A stretch of DNA of 64,000 nt from Polytrichum commune (GCA_950295325.1 OX485805.1:28693501-28757500), one strand, 5' to 3'. Numbered from the stretch's first letter, positions 24,727-37,410 are shown. The notes: a model not told the origin generated them from the sequence alone. Translations and numbers: made by a program.

Positions 24727-25140
24727 AAATATATAAATATATCCTTAAGACACTTTTCAAGGGGTTTTTAATTATATATAATATGTTTTGTAGGTGCAAC
24801 TACATTCAAGTGGACATCTCTTGATCCCTACATCCCATTTGATTGTGCTCGAATCTACAATGCTACTGCGAATATCCCATGGAACATCTCATAACTATTT
24901 GAGTAATGTCAAGTTAATTATTGTTGTCGGTCCTAAAAAGATTACCATAATATTACTAAGCCATGGGGTCATGTCCTGTTCCAACAATAGACAGTATGAC
25001 CGGGGTCCAAATTGCCTTCTTAGAGCCTTTTTTTTTTTTAATAATGAAAGTTGACTATGAGGGCAAGTGAGAGTTTGTGCCCAAAATGTTGGCATTATCC
25101 TCTTGATGTTTATTAGCCCCAGGAACATAGTCATAACATT

Positions 25141-25647
25141 GAGGGCCACTTTAAACTAGAGATGGAGGGCCCATGACATCTAATATACAAATTATGTTAT
25201 TGGTCCATTAAGAAGTTGGAGATAGTCCAAGTTCACTTTACACTAGACCTTAAAGGGCCGTGGCATCAATGAAATTTGAATGAATGAAAAACCTACACGG
25301 CTTCTTACGTGGCAACAAGTGGAAAATGTTTTGAAAGGTATACCTTATATTGCGTCAGAACTATCAAAAAGAGGTGGGTCTAAAGCAAAATTAGGGGTTG
25401 ACCAACGTGGCAACCAATTTAATTTCCATTGACTCCTAGGAATATTAAATTGCCATGGTGGAGACCCGAATTAGAACAAATGTTGTGGTCCCTCAACATA
25501 GTCCACTTTCACTTTACACTAAGCTTGAGGGCCCATCAAACTGAAAAAAGTAGATTTCTATTCCCCACAATCCAACCTTTTGATGATTTTCAAGGGCCCT
25601 CATGTTTTCATGGTCACGGCTCTTGGTCTGTGTGTAAAACAACCCCA
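25141..25647. mobile_element. TIR element family C, copy 1 (about 500 bp)
   Basis: Left end GAGGGCCACTTTAAAC..GGGCCCATGAC; right end CATGGTCACGGCTCTTGG..TGTGTGTAAAACAACCCC is a diverged reverse complement. The interior matches copy 2 at 26510-27012 (for example TACACGGCTTCTTACGTGGC versus TACATGGATTCCTACATGGC). No coding capacity, so a non-autonomous DNA element. Confidence 0.55.
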
Positions 25648-26326
25648 AGGAATGATATGAGAACATCACAACCGTGCTTTTCCCAACTTACTTTGTTCTG
25701 AATTCTTTGGAGGCAATGACCACACCTAATGGGTACTTGAAAAAATGCAACCCCAAAGCAGAACTTTGTATTGTGCAATGTTATGTCTTTGAGATATTCA
25801 AGTAAATTTTTACCAAGTAGAGATGCAAATGTTTTATAGTACCCACACCACCAATTCAACCTTTGTTGGTAAAAAATAAGAAGATGTTAGTTATAGCATT
25901 GCGTAATTCCAAATAGTAAGTGACACTAATACAATATTTAGTGTAGTGAGTAAAGTAAACTTCCAAAGACCATGGGGAGACTGTGACGCAAGGGTAAGTC
26001 TATACAACCAAGTTGGTCCAGCCAATGATGTCAATTAAGAGTATCCCCACCAGACCGGGCATGGGGCATGCCAACATCAAAAATGGGGCATCCCGGGTTC
26101 TTAGGTGGCGGTACCGGCATAAATTGAGCCCCACCAATATCCGGCCCCCCATAATTTAGAACCGGCCCGGGTATAGTAAAGACCTTCCCCCGCCATAAAT
26201 GGTTCATATAACGGCCCTTCTCCAGCCCGCCAAGAGATTACTTTAATATCAGATACTCCGATGTCCTACTTTATCCCATGTCAGATAATAGGTGTCGTTG
26301 TCTTATTGATTGCTTCCTAATTATAC

Positions 26327-26362
26327 TGGGGGTATGCCCAGGCTTTGGTGGGCATACCCCCA
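26327..26362. repeat. Perfect 13-bp-arm inverted repeat with 10-nt loop
   Basis: TGGGGGTATGCCC and its exact reverse complement GGGCATACCCCCA are separated by 10 nt. It lies between the two family C elements. Function unknown; it could be the junction of a small foldback element. Confidence 0.85.
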
Positions 26363-26509
26363 CCAAATCTATAGAAGAATATACCTCAAATGAATGAAAA
26401 CAAAACTGGAAGATGATGTCAACATGTAACCGGCTGGATTTAGAATCACTCGGATCTTGACCAACTATATATGCCCAAAAACTTCCCAGGCACTGAGCTG
26501 ACAATTACT

Positions 26510-27012
26510 AAGGGCCACTTCACACACGGGACTGAGAGCCCGTGACCATTACACTCCAAGCACTCTCATTGGTGGAAAGGACGGAGCCGGTCCAAGTTTG
26601 CTTCACACTACGCTTGAGGGACCAACGGAGTACGTGAATGCAAGATGGATGTAAAGTCTACATGGATTCCTACATGGCACCGAATGGATCATGTTTCATG
26701 GTCACTTGGACTATTTTCAAAAACCACCTCTTGGAGGTAGGCCTAACACAAAACTGGGAGACCACGGCACTCCGAACGCTCACAACCGTTGGTTTATTCT
26801 ACTTTATCATGCGTGAGGACCCATGTGAATAGAAATTCATTGAAATAACGTTTGGTTGAGGGCCCTGTCACATATGACTTCACACTACACTCGAGGGTCC
26901 GTGACCACACTACGTGATTGTGGAGGTGTGTTGGGACGGCCTTTGGACACTTTCTTTCGGGCTCTCACAATTTCATGGTCACGGCCCTTGGCTCGTGTGT
27001 GAAGTGGCCCTA
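26510..27012. mobile_element. TIR element family C, copy 2 (about 500 bp)
   Basis: Left arm AAGGGCCACTTCACACACGG..CCGTGACCAT and right arm ATGGTCACGG..CGTGTGTGAAGTGGCCCT are reverse complements over about 38 bp with few mismatches. The interior is homologous to copy 1, 1.4 kb away. The better-preserved arms suggest this copy is the younger. Confidence 0.7.
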
Positions 27013-27965
27013 AATTGCTCGACAACCCAAAATCTCCCAAACTTTGCCATATTTTGGCGGGTGTGTTGGAAAGGCAATCTACAAGGTGCAGAGTGAAGGA
27101 GGTCACCAAGGAAACATTTGGAAGGAAAGGGCAAAAGGTACTTTCTTCAGCACCTCGACAAGCATACCACACTAATTATGATATTGAGTGTTTGATTATA
27201 TTTATTGTTGTTACCACTCTATCCTACTCAACATTAATTTTCACTTCTTTGATGATTAGTGTTAGACATAAATGCGTCACCACCTTCCCTACCGCCACCT
27301 CCCTTCTCCTTTTATCATTGTTAGTTTTTCTTTCATATCTTTACTAACACTAAATTCGTGCATGTAACTTCCACATATGATTACCATAGTTGATATTTTG
27401 TGTTTAAGTTTATGTTTAATGTTACTTACTTTCATAGGGTTAGTGATATTTAGTGTAGTTCCTATATGCTAGATTAAGTTTGGTGGTGAGAGGACCTCCG
27501 ATGGTTATTGTGAAACGAGTCACTCAATAATCGGCTTTCAAGTTGTTGGGCCGATGCACATGTTCGTAACCACACCTAATGAAAGTCCACGTCTCTTTAA
27601 ATGGGTATTTTGTCCCCCAAATTATTGAGTGGGAGGCCACTCTCTAGAGTCTCTACATTCTCCATTTTTGAGGTTGGAAAGGGAGGATTTGGAGCTTTGC
27701 CTTTCGCTCAATAATCGATCGGCAATGAGGATGTAAAACATGTTTGGGTGAATGTGGATGGCATGAGCATTGGGTCTCACTCCCTAGAGCCCTAGGAAAC
27801 CGGTTATCAAGATAATTGGGTCAGCTTCCCGTGACCGTATGAGGTAACTAGTAATGACATAATTCTAGACTTTCGATGAGTCCGGAAATAAGCAAGAAAA
27901 TTTTGGAAATGTGAACACTCATGCTCAATTGTTGTTATTTGTACTCACCGGGTTTAAATAACCTT

Positions 27966-27983
27966 TGGCACCGTGGTGGGGAT
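27966..27983 (+). other. Possible decayed LTR-retrotransposon primer-binding site
   Basis: TGGCACCGTGGTGGGGAT resembles the tRNA-Asp-complementary site TGGCGCCGTTGCCGGGGAT used by many plant Ty3-type elements, with three or four differences. No LTR pair, gag or pol frame could be confirmed nearby, so this is only a hint of an old element. Confidence 0.3.
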
Positions 27984-28860
27984 ATTCAATGAGGTATATG
28001 CGGTGGTAATTTGGTCGGGAAGGAATTGCCCCAAAAGCCCAAATTTATCAGAATGTTAGCTAGGTGCTCTAATTAATACTTGTTAACTAACCCGTCTTTG
28101 CTACAAACAATCACCTCAACATTGATGGGGCATTGAAGGGTCACGGTATGGGTGCGGTTTCTAGAAATTTGACGAATATGGTGTCAATATTAGAGGAAGG
28201 GCAAGCCAACCTCAAGTCCAACCCTAATAGCTCAAAATTATGAGGCAAACGACTACAGACATAATTTGGAATTGGCAACCATCTCACATGAATTATGTAT
28301 TTTGCAACCTACAAGAAGTGAGCCTAAAAAGACATGCTTGCCTTAGAGTTGATTGCCAACTGAATCGTCAAAATACAAGCTTGAAACCACAAGACATCAG
28401 TTCACTCTAATGAGCCCCTTCATGAAATTACAAATGCAAGGTGTAATGCTTTTGAAGAAGAACATAACATTAGGTAACAATGCTAGGAGGGTACCCTTTG
28501 AGTACCCAAAAATTTACCTTAACAAGAAGGGAAAAGCTTGCAAAGCAAGAGTGAATGAATGGATAATTAATCAAGTATAGAAGCTTCAAAAAGGTATCAA
28601 AGAGGTTTCCAATGAGGGTGTTGGGAGAATTTTCCAAAAAGTGTAACTACCATTTTGACCTCACCAACTTTTCCGTTGCTTTATAGCTATTTAGATTTGT
28701 TTAGATCGTAATTTAGCCCAGATTAGAACCTTTACCGCCACTTGGCCATTAGTTTTGTCCTAGAAACTGACATAATTAATTCTAAGCATTGAAAGTAACT
28801 ACCCAAATAGATTAAAAACAACCTAAGTAAAACTCAAACTTAATGCTACCTTTGCTCTTG

Positions 28861-28900
28861 AAAGAGCATCAAACCGGCACGCGCCGGTTTGATGCTCTTT
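28861..28900. repeat. Perfect palindrome: 18-bp arms, 4-nt loop
   Basis: AAAGAGCATCAAACCGGC is followed by ACGC and then its exact reverse complement GCCGGTTTGATGCTCTTT. Arms carry no mismatch although the surrounding DNA is diverged AT-rich sequence. No open frame or known element surrounds it. Confidence 0.95.
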
Positions 28901-29018
28901 TGAGAAGGTCAATCCAGGCTTGCTACTCAATGTTATGAACATAACTTAAGCATGTCTTTTAATGTGGTAATTTAGAGGAACAAGAACTAAGGTTGGTGTC
29001 TACCTGGTGCTAAGGATC

Positions 29019-29225
29019 AGTGCCCCGGGAGGTTTTTGAGATCCTCCAAGTCCAACCGGTTACATGTTGACATCTTTCGGTCTTTCTTTATCAATATGAG
29101 GTATATTCCAAAGATTCCTCTAAAATGATGGGTAAATTTCCTGAACTCTTGAACTTCGACCGGTTAATATCCTCAAACTCCACCGGTTCCTCGGTAACTA
29201 GCGGTTGGTTCACCCCGTTCATAGC
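29019..29225. repeat. Dispersed repeat family A, copy 2
   Basis: Closest to copy 1 in the bHLH intron: AAGTCCAACCGGTTACATGT, GACATCTTTCGG, TTTCTTTATCAATATGAGG and GAACTTCGACCGGTTAA align in order. Confidence 0.75.
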
Positions 29226-29518
29226 TAAAGGATGGCCATGGCTAGAGTACAGTTACGCTTTGAGGTTAGGATCGCACACCACTGGTCGATATCCACAATT
29301 TGACTCCTTAAGCGTGCCCGTCCGTTGACCCTAAAAATAGACTACAGTCTACCAGACTAATACCCTACACTAAAACTTGAGCTACCGTGTACAAACTTAC
29401 ATTGATAATCGATCGTCACTTGAGTGGGCTTCGAAGGGTACCCCGCTTGGTACCCGCGTCAAAGCCCGGCTTGTCTCCAACGTCCCAAACAAAATACCAG
29501 CTTTGCATGAATGCATTT

Positions 29519-29912
29519 CACCACCCATAAATTCCGATTTGTGCGTAATAATCGGTTCTTCAAACCCCACCAATCCACTCTCGGACTTCAGTACGGTGAC
29601 GTTTTGTGAACTAGTAATTTGTACATCGAATTTAACTTGGAGACAAAGAAAAGAAAAGAAAAATGATGAAACAATTCTTTCTTACTTCGTTGCCTAGTAC
29701 CTAAGAAACACCACTTGAGGTCACCACCCATAAATTCCGATTTGTGCGTAATAATCGGTTCTTCGAACCTGACCAATCGACTCTCGGAGTTCAGAACCGA
29801 AACATTTTGTGAACTAGTAATTGGTACATTGAATTTAACTTGGAGACAAAGAAAACAATGAAACAATTCTTACTTCGTTGCCTATTACCTAAGAACCACC
29901 ACTTGAGGTCAC
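29519..29912. repeat. 203-bp tandem duplication
   Basis: Units start at 29519 and 29722 with CACCACCCATAAATTCCGAT. Both contain GTGCGTAATAATCGGTTCTT, AACTTGGAGACAAAGAAAA and CACCACTTGAGGTCA. The second copy has small deletions in its A-rich part. Confidence 0.9.
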
Positions 29913-32059
29913 GTGGATCCGAAACAGGATTGGACCAACTCTTTAGGGTGCACAATTGTCACGGAACCAAACAACTGCAGGAAGGGTACTACCATTGTCG
30001 ACTAAAACATGCGAAATGAAAGCCTACATCAGGTGACTCGATGCCCTAACATGGTTTGAAGTATAAAAGAGTCTTAGAGCGATTTAGTATAGCAGAGACA
30101 CATGTTCTCGATCAAGACCCCATTGGCAATCTATAATGTACCGGAATTTTGATCAAGTTGGGATTGAATTTCAATTAGGTTGCAACCAATAGTGTCATGA
30201 TTTTGAGTGCTAAAGTGAGGAGGAGTGAGCGGTTATGACAAACACTAGACATTGGTAATATGTCTGAATCGACTTTTGGCTTCAAAAATCGGAGTAATTT
30301 CACTTTAGGGAATAAGATTACCGAAAATTTCACAATCCTCCTGATTTCTATCTTCCTACAAGAGTAGAATTTGCACCGCCTTATACCTCTCCAGATCTAG
30401 CGCAAAATCTCTTGAGTGATCGCTTAGATGAGATTGTTAGCACCCCACGTAGAGTCAAAGCATCCAAAGGTTTCTTCGCAATTATATGCCTCTTCCGGAT
30501 CATCTCAAGCTCCTTTAGGCCAAGCGATTCTTTGGAGTGCGGGAGGCCTTGCCAAATGGAGTCTCGTTCCACTTGCAGCGATTGGAAGAGACATCATTTA
30601 GTAATGCAGATTGTGCTCATTTAATCCTAATCAATCTAACCACGGGCTCTTATGCAAGTTATGGTGTCAAAAGCCAAATTACGACAACAAAAAACTGGGA
30701 TATATGGATCAACACTTTGAGTGCCAAAGAGTGATTTCCACATATGAATGAATGGGTCTTGGCCAATGTGTAAGTGACATGTGCCAAATTTCCTTCAAAA
30801 AGAGGATATTCTGTGTCGAACTAGATACCTCATGCTACCATATACACTGGCATTTGCTCTTATGGTTTTTTTAAATTTTTTTTTTACTAACTTCAACTGA
30901 ACTCCCCCTCCCACTGGACCAATATTAAAACTCAAAGTAGGTTTCCGTTGCACTCACTCACAATGTCCTCCTGCAAGAACATGTGAATTAAGCACAGAAT
31001 TTTTTATTTAATCACGCGAGGACAAGGCATATTATTCAATCTATTGTACTCAGATGGTAACATTAGAATCACTTGAGTGCGCTTAAAATTTCAAGATCGG
31101 CTCAATTGCAACAACGGGTGTACCAGCATCTCAACCACTTTCAACTTAGAATAACGTGTTTTGGGTGTATTAAACAAGTATATATACGATGTTAAAGTTG
31201 GCAAGTATTAAGTACGGGATTAGCTCTCAATCAAGTGGCTAACATTGTCCCTCAATGGTACTTGAATACCAAACCCACATATGTCCAGTCCTATAGTAGT
31301 TTTCTAAGCTCAATTTTCCACATCCAAATAGTTTGCACAATATGACAACTGGATGTGCAATTACTTACACTGCAGTACTTTAAATGGTGCAATCAGAATG
31401 ACTTAATTTACTGGGGTTCAAGAAATTACTAACTTGGTAAATGTGCCTAACCTTATCTTATTGGACACTTGCTTGAGCGGTATCGTAGAGGGCTCCCTAT
31501 TTCATCTTTACAGCAGTTTCCACGTGGGATACAAGTGGGTCCTGACAAATGTGAGCATGACACGTGGCAGATTTTGAGGGGAAAAGTAATTGATTTTTGT
31601 CGGAATAGGGAGCCCTATATGGTGTAATGCTCTGCACTCTTTAAATGTATGTGTCAAATAACTACAAAAGTTGGTGTCAACTTTGGATGCTTCGGACTAC
31701 TATAATGGGAATTATTTTTTGAAGAAAATTCTACACAACAAGATCGTTGTGCTTGCCAAGGGTTATCACAAAGAACATTTTTGCCCAATCCCTCATGATT
31801 CATGTCACCCATGTTAGAGGATCAATAAATACCTACCCCACATAAGTGTGTGACAACACGTTGTTAGCAACTTTATTACAAGGAGAGGATTCTTTTTGAA
31901 AAGTTTGCAGTAAAGGATAATAAAACATGGAGGTAGACTAGCACAAAAGGCGTTTTCCGCACAATCAATAGCTTAATATGATTCATGACACCTAATATGT
32001 TAGGGGGTCCAATAGAAACCTACACCCTATAAGTTTGCGGCTCATGAGTCATCCCAAAT
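29913..32059. other. Gene-free DNA
   Basis: No conserved reading frame or clear repeat was seen here. Confidence 0.5.
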
Positions 32060-32275
32060 TAGTGTCCGGGGAGATTCTTGGGCATAATTGGTCAATATTC
32101 TATTGTTTCCAAGTCCAAACAATCACATGTTGTGATTTTTTTCAAATTTTCTTTAATAATTCGAGGTCTATTCCACAAATTCCTCTAAAAATGATCGGTT
32201 ATTTTCATGAAGTTTTGAACTTCAACCGGTTCATATGTAATTAGCAGTCGATTCTCCCCAATCATTGCCCTAACT
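32060..32275. repeat. Dispersed repeat family A, copy 3
   Basis: More diverged than copies 1 and 2 but shares GTCCGGGGAG, TTCCAAGTCCAA, GGGCATAA..GGTC with copy 1, and GAACTTCAACCGGTTCA. Followed at 32319-32339 by a G-rich tract. Confidence 0.65.
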
Positions 32276-32787
32276 TAGAGTATTATGAGATCTTGTACGT
32301 TAATTCCAAGGCACCGAGTGGGGGGGGGGGGAGGGGGGGTGTATATCACGTGCAACCTAGGGGTATTATTGTAAGGGGTAGTTTGATGGCCTGGACTAAT
32401 CGAATGGACCATTCAATTACCTAGTTATTTAATTCATGGTATTTTAAAGGTCCATATAATTACTTACAAATTGTGAAGGGGGTAATGTTTTAGTCCCTAA
32501 ATTCTATATAACAAATTGAAGTAATTCTAAAAAGTGAATCCAAATATTAAAGAACTCCAACGCGCAAGCAAACTTGCAATGTTTGTTTGCAAAAGACATC
32601 GTCTCAACACCCATGCACACAAAACCCATGGCTGAGACTGATGATGTGGTAACATTTCATTCATCTGCCAACATACCCATGTAAAAGGCCAACTTTCATC
32701 CATGCCTCGATTGCCACTATACATACCATGTTTTAATCTTCATCCAAACTCTATATCCCATACGGTATATTATATCTAAACAACCTA

Positions 32788-32792
<5 letters not shown>

Positions 32793-32826
<34 letters not shown>
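32793..32826. repeat. (TA)n microsatellite
   Basis: Seventeen TA units. A second AC/TA compound microsatellite lies at 33744-33781. Confidence 0.9.
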
Positions 32827-32831
<5 letters not shown>

Positions 32832-33097
32832 AGACCCTATAGTAGTTTTAATCAATATGACATATTTTATTTATCATATAATACCTCTAAAATTTTCAAA
32901 ATTTCAGATACAAATCATAAAATACATCATATCTTTGGTCGCACCATTCCCACTGAATGTTCCCAAGTCAACCCCCATGGTTCCGAAGTCAAACATGCTT
33001 TTAAAGAAATTTTGAGATACCTCACATGAACGATTTCCAATACCTCGAACTTATGTGGATGCCCCAAAGCCTTGGCCCCAATCAACATGGATTTGCC

Positions 33098-33370
33098 TAA
33101 ATACCCCCGACGAGCGTGGCTCGGAGGCTAGGTTCGGGAGGGGGTGGCAGGGTTGGCATAAAACATGCCCCCTATTTTTTTAATTGGGTGGGGCCTTATT
33201 TGATCTCATAAGGGGCTCCCTAGGGTAATTTGGGGCTGCAAGACCCAAATTTAGCAAAAAAGAAACCAAAAAAAGTCACCAAGTGGCTAAAACGGGGAGG
33301 GCCAGAAAAATAAACCCCACCGAACCTGGCCTCCGAACCTGACACCTGCAACGCTCGTCGGGGGTATTTA
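33098..33370. mobile_element. Small TIR element with perfect 20-bp inverted ends
   Basis: The left end TAAATACCCCCGACGAGCGT and the right end ACGCTCGTCGGGGGTATTTA are exact reverse complements 273 bp apart outside to outside. The interior is GC-richer than its surroundings and non-coding. A MITE, possibly PIF/Harbinger-like from the TAA/TTA edges (inference). A 16-bp direct repeat (GCCCCAATCAACATGG) flanks it at 33075-33090 and 33375-33390. Confidence 0.85.
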
Positions 33371-33781
33371 GGGAGCCCCAATCAACATGGCCTACTCGAG
33401 GATGTCAGGACCCATGTGACTTCATTAAATGTGTCACTCCTTTGTGGATGTGACTTCACCTCCATTGATCCATAAGGAATATTATATATATCTACACGAT
33501 GCTTGATATTAAGATGAATGTTGCCGATGATTGGCTTTTGTCAATTCCCGAATTGGACAGTATATACACTACTCCTATTTTCCATTTTTCATTTATGTTT
33601 TTACAACATAGCATTCTTATTAAGCATGTGTAAGGTTGATGTTTCCTTTAACCTAAAACTTAAGGCCTCCTTTGTAAACATACCTCTACATAGTTCTCAT
33701 ATACCAAGTCTACATGAAAGTCATTATTTTTGCACATTCAACAACACACACACACACATGTGTATATATATATATATATAA

Positions 33782-35659
33782 GATGTGGCATGTCTGTCAT
33801 TTCTCAAATTAAACCCTTCTATAGGGCATCCACATGGGTTTCATTCAAGTAAGAAATAATCCTAGGGAAGGCACCTCTATAGAAAATTGGCATACAGGTG
33901 CGAGAACCAAGTATTTGTTTAGGGGCTATTTATCTTAGTCTTTGGAAAAATTGGACCCTATAAGAAAATTCTTACTTATCACCATTTTCCTCCACCCTAT
34001 GGGTAATTATAAATTCCATAATTGTGCAGTAAAGTGCACCTCATTTTATTAAGAAAAAGTAGTGGTTCAAATTTTTTTTCCCTTCATACTATTTGAGTGG
34101 AGTTCCTTGTTTGCTAATGTTTGTCACATGAGGAAACATAGAAAAATGACAAAGCATCTGAACGATCTAAAGATGGCATGACCATGCAATTGAGGGAGTG
34201 GTGCAAAATGACAATGGAAAGGAAAAACTAGCTCAGTGTGTTTCTAACCTTCCAAAACCTCCTTTTCCTTGTTTCATCCACATCGGACCAAACTTCATCC
34301 ACAATGAACTGAATCACCTCCATAGTAATTGACACTCCCTTCATGTTTCCAACAAACCCATGCTATTTTTTAATAATAAAATCAGGCTTGCAAATTAAAT
34401 TAGTTAAACTTTTTAACAAGCTAAATTTAGCTGAATGTTTCATAAATCAAGCTTGCAAATTTTACTTTGTAAGTGATTTTCAAATTGCATAAGATGTTAG
34501 GGACATTGACTTGGTTAATGGTAAGGAGGAGTTGCTAGGAGATGGTCTAGCTAGCTAGTTCTTTTGGCATGTCAAGTGAGACATCATTTTTTCTTAGTTT
34601 AGTTTATCATTCATGGTATATATTGTCACATGTGCATAATAATATCACTTACCTTATCATGAGGTCAATGCTAGATTACACTAATGGCCAACAACGTGAA
34701 ATTAGGATCTAAGTAAATTTGGACAAAATACTTGTCCAAAATTAGCAATGGATCTAAGAGTATTTTTACACAATCGAGACATGCACATTGCAAAACAAAT
34801 TATTTGGGGGATTTAACCGAAAGAACATGATGAATATTTCACTAGTACATACTTTAAGAAATGATATGGTCAAATTATCCCTCTAGATGTTTATTTTTTG
34901 TATTGAGTTGTTGTCTTGCATTCAAGTTATTCTTTTGACATATGGACCCAAAGTAAATTGATATCATCTAGTCTAAAACGAGAGTGCACATTTGGTAAGA
35001 ATATGCTAAAGCATGGAAGGTTTAGCATGAGGCGGTGACTCGTGCCTTTCTCTTCTTGTCTGCGAAATTCTATGCACATAAATGAATTTGGAGTGTGATG
35101 AGTGTAGTTTGCAAAACATGGAGAGAGAAATGTTGAATATGAGAGTACCTCTCATCCACCTAACATAAAAACTTAAGAGATTCCAATCGTGATGAGGTGT
35201 ACCACTAAGGACTAAATAGAGAGGAGTCCTTGTTATCATTATTATCACTCATTTAAATATCAAAAGTCAGTTAAATTACATAAATCCAAACGTATTCTCA
35301 AAATTTGGACTTTTTGATTACTTCGATTCTATCGGTGTCAATATACCTAAATTTCATAGGAGGTATGTGAAATCTTAGTGATTACTCAAATGCATAACAT
35401 CAGAAAATGATGGGATAAATCACATATCTATTCTTTAATGCTAAATAATAAAATGATAAGTGATGAGAATATAAAGAAAAGAACTGCTCTAATATTATCA
35501 TAATCAATTGTGCAAATTCTATCATAGAATCTTATAATATAATTCAACATTTTGTAACTTTGGACTCGGACTTAGTCTAGTTTCACTTAAATATTAATTT
35601 CAAAGAACTAATATTCAGTGGGCGTCAAAAATACTCAATCAATTCTTGACATTGATGAG
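33782..35659. other. Gene-free AT-rich DNA
   Basis: No protein signature, RNA gene or terminal repeats noticed. Confidence 0.5.
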
Positions 35660-35905
35660 TATGTCCAAGTGAGAGAATTTGTATATACTTGAGTTATTAT
35701 TTGAGTCAAAATCATTCTAAACCATATAATCTGATACTCAAATGACTTTACCTATGTATGAAAGTTCTTACATTGATATAATAGCCCCAAATGATATCGA
35801 AAAACAAAAATACCATCGAATAGCCATGATACCTTGTTGGTATCAAAAAATGTGAGTTCCTCATTAAAACACCGGGCGAATGGTATCAACAAAAGATGAT
35901 ACCAG
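35660..35905. repeat. Second copy of the MITE-like sequence found in the bHLH intron
   Basis: Matches 10300-10540: GAGTTATTATTTGAGT, CATTCTAAACCATA, TTTACCTATGTATGAA, AAAAACAAA.ATACC and AGATGATACCAG. The left terminal repeat is not recognisable and the right side joins the 202-bp array. Confidence 0.65.
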
Positions 35906-35990
35906 ACTACTAACACCAGTTTGCACACTTGCGTCTGAGACTTCCCTTGCTCTAGTCTCTCTGTGTGTGCATGAGAAGCAAAGTGAGGGT

Positions 35991-37410
35991 TGTGACTCCA
36001 ACAATTTAGTGCAGTTTGGGCACAGGAGAGATTCGAGCCTGCATGGACTCTTGAAGGCGGAGGGGCTGATCACACTGGCACCATCCGTTGGCATTTCCAG
36101 TTGTAGTAGTGTGAAAAGCGGTGGACCAACATTTATTTATCAACATAATCCTCAGCAATTTCATAGTTTAGAACCGGATGGGAACTTTGAGTTGTGACTC
36201 CAACAACTTAGTGCAGTTTGGGCATAGGAGAGAATCGAGCCTGCATGGACTCTTGAAGGCTGAGGGGCTGATCACACTGGCACCATCCGTTGGCATTTCC
36301 AGCTCTAATAGTGTGAAAAGCGGTGGACCAAAATTTATTTTTCAACATAATCCTCAGCAATTTCATAGCTTAGAATCGGATGGGAACTTTGGGTTGTGAC
36401 TCCAACAACTTAGTGTAGTTTGGGCATAAGATAAATTCGAGCCTGTAGGGACTCTTGAAGGCTGAGGGGCTGATCACACTAGCACCATCCGTCGGCATTT
36501 CCAGCCACAATAGTGTGTGAAAAGTGGTGGGCCAACATTTATTTATCAACATAATCCTCGGCAATTTCATAGCTTAGAAGTGGATGGGAACTTTGGGTTG
36601 TGACTCCAACAACTTAGTGCAGTTTGGGCACAGGAGAGATGCGAGCATGCATGGACTCTTCATAGCTGAGGGGTTGATCATACCAACACCATCCGTCGGC
36701 ATCTCCGGCCAAAATAGCGTGTGAAAAGTGGTGGGCCAACATCCATTTCTCAACATAATCCCCAACAATTTCACGGCTCGAACTGGGTGGGAACTTTGGG
36801 TTGTGACTCCAACAACTTAGTGCAGTTTGGGCACTGGAGATTCGAACCTACATGGACTCTTGAAGACTGAGGGGCCGATCACACCGGCACCATCCGTCGG
36901 CATCTCTGGCCGCAATAATGTGCGAAAAGTGGTGGGACAACATCTATTTCTCAACATAATCCCCAACAATTTCACGGCTCGGAACCGAATGGGAACTTTG
37001 GGTTGTGACTCGAACAACTTAGTGTAGTTTGGGCTCTGGAGATTCGTATCTACATGGACTCTTGAAGACTGAGGGGCCGATCACACCGGCACCATCCGTC
37101 GGCATCTCTGGCCGCAATAATGTGCGAAAAGTGGCAGGACAACATCTATTTCTCAACATAATCCCCAGCAATTTGACGGCTCGGAACCGAATGGGAACTT
37201 CGGGTTGCGACTCGAACAACTTCGTGCAGTTTGGGCACTGGAGATTCGAACCTCCATGAACTCCTTGAAAATCGAGGGGCTGACCACACCGGCACCATGC
37301 ATCCGTCGGCACCTCCGACTGCATGAGTGTGAAAAGGGATCGGCCGACATCTAATTCTCAACCTAATCCCCCACGATTTCACGGCTGAAACCAGATGGAA
37401 ACTCTGGTGT
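35991..37410. repeat. 202-bp tandem array, seven copies
   Basis: TGTGACTCCAACAA (last copies TGTGACTCGAACAA, TGCGACTCGAACAA) starts at 35991, 36193, 36395, 36599, 36802, 37004 and 37206. Each unit carries GTGCAGTTTGGGCA, CATGGACTCTTGAA, GCTGATCACAC or CCGATCACAC, CACCATCCG.CGGCAT, and CTCAACATAATCC. Internal frames of about 66-105 codons arise from the repeat and differ between copies. Neighbouring copies resemble each other most, as expected of unequal exchange. Confidence 0.93.

Larger units (their letters stand above)
20761..25140. other. Gene-free AT-rich DNA with two microsatellites
   Basis: No conserved protein signature in any frame. (ATT)n lies at 24291-24325 and (CT)n at 24699-24726. 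Nothing else with clear structure was seen. Confidence 0.55.

Noticed and set aside
26040-26240. GC-rich patch resembling the TIR element at 33.1 kb
   Set aside because: Similarity is compositional; no matching inverted ends could be found.
33518-33781. Plus-strand 87-codon frame with a hydrophobic start
   Set aside because: Ends in an AC/TA microsatellite and looks like chance AT-rich sequence, not a signal peptide gene.
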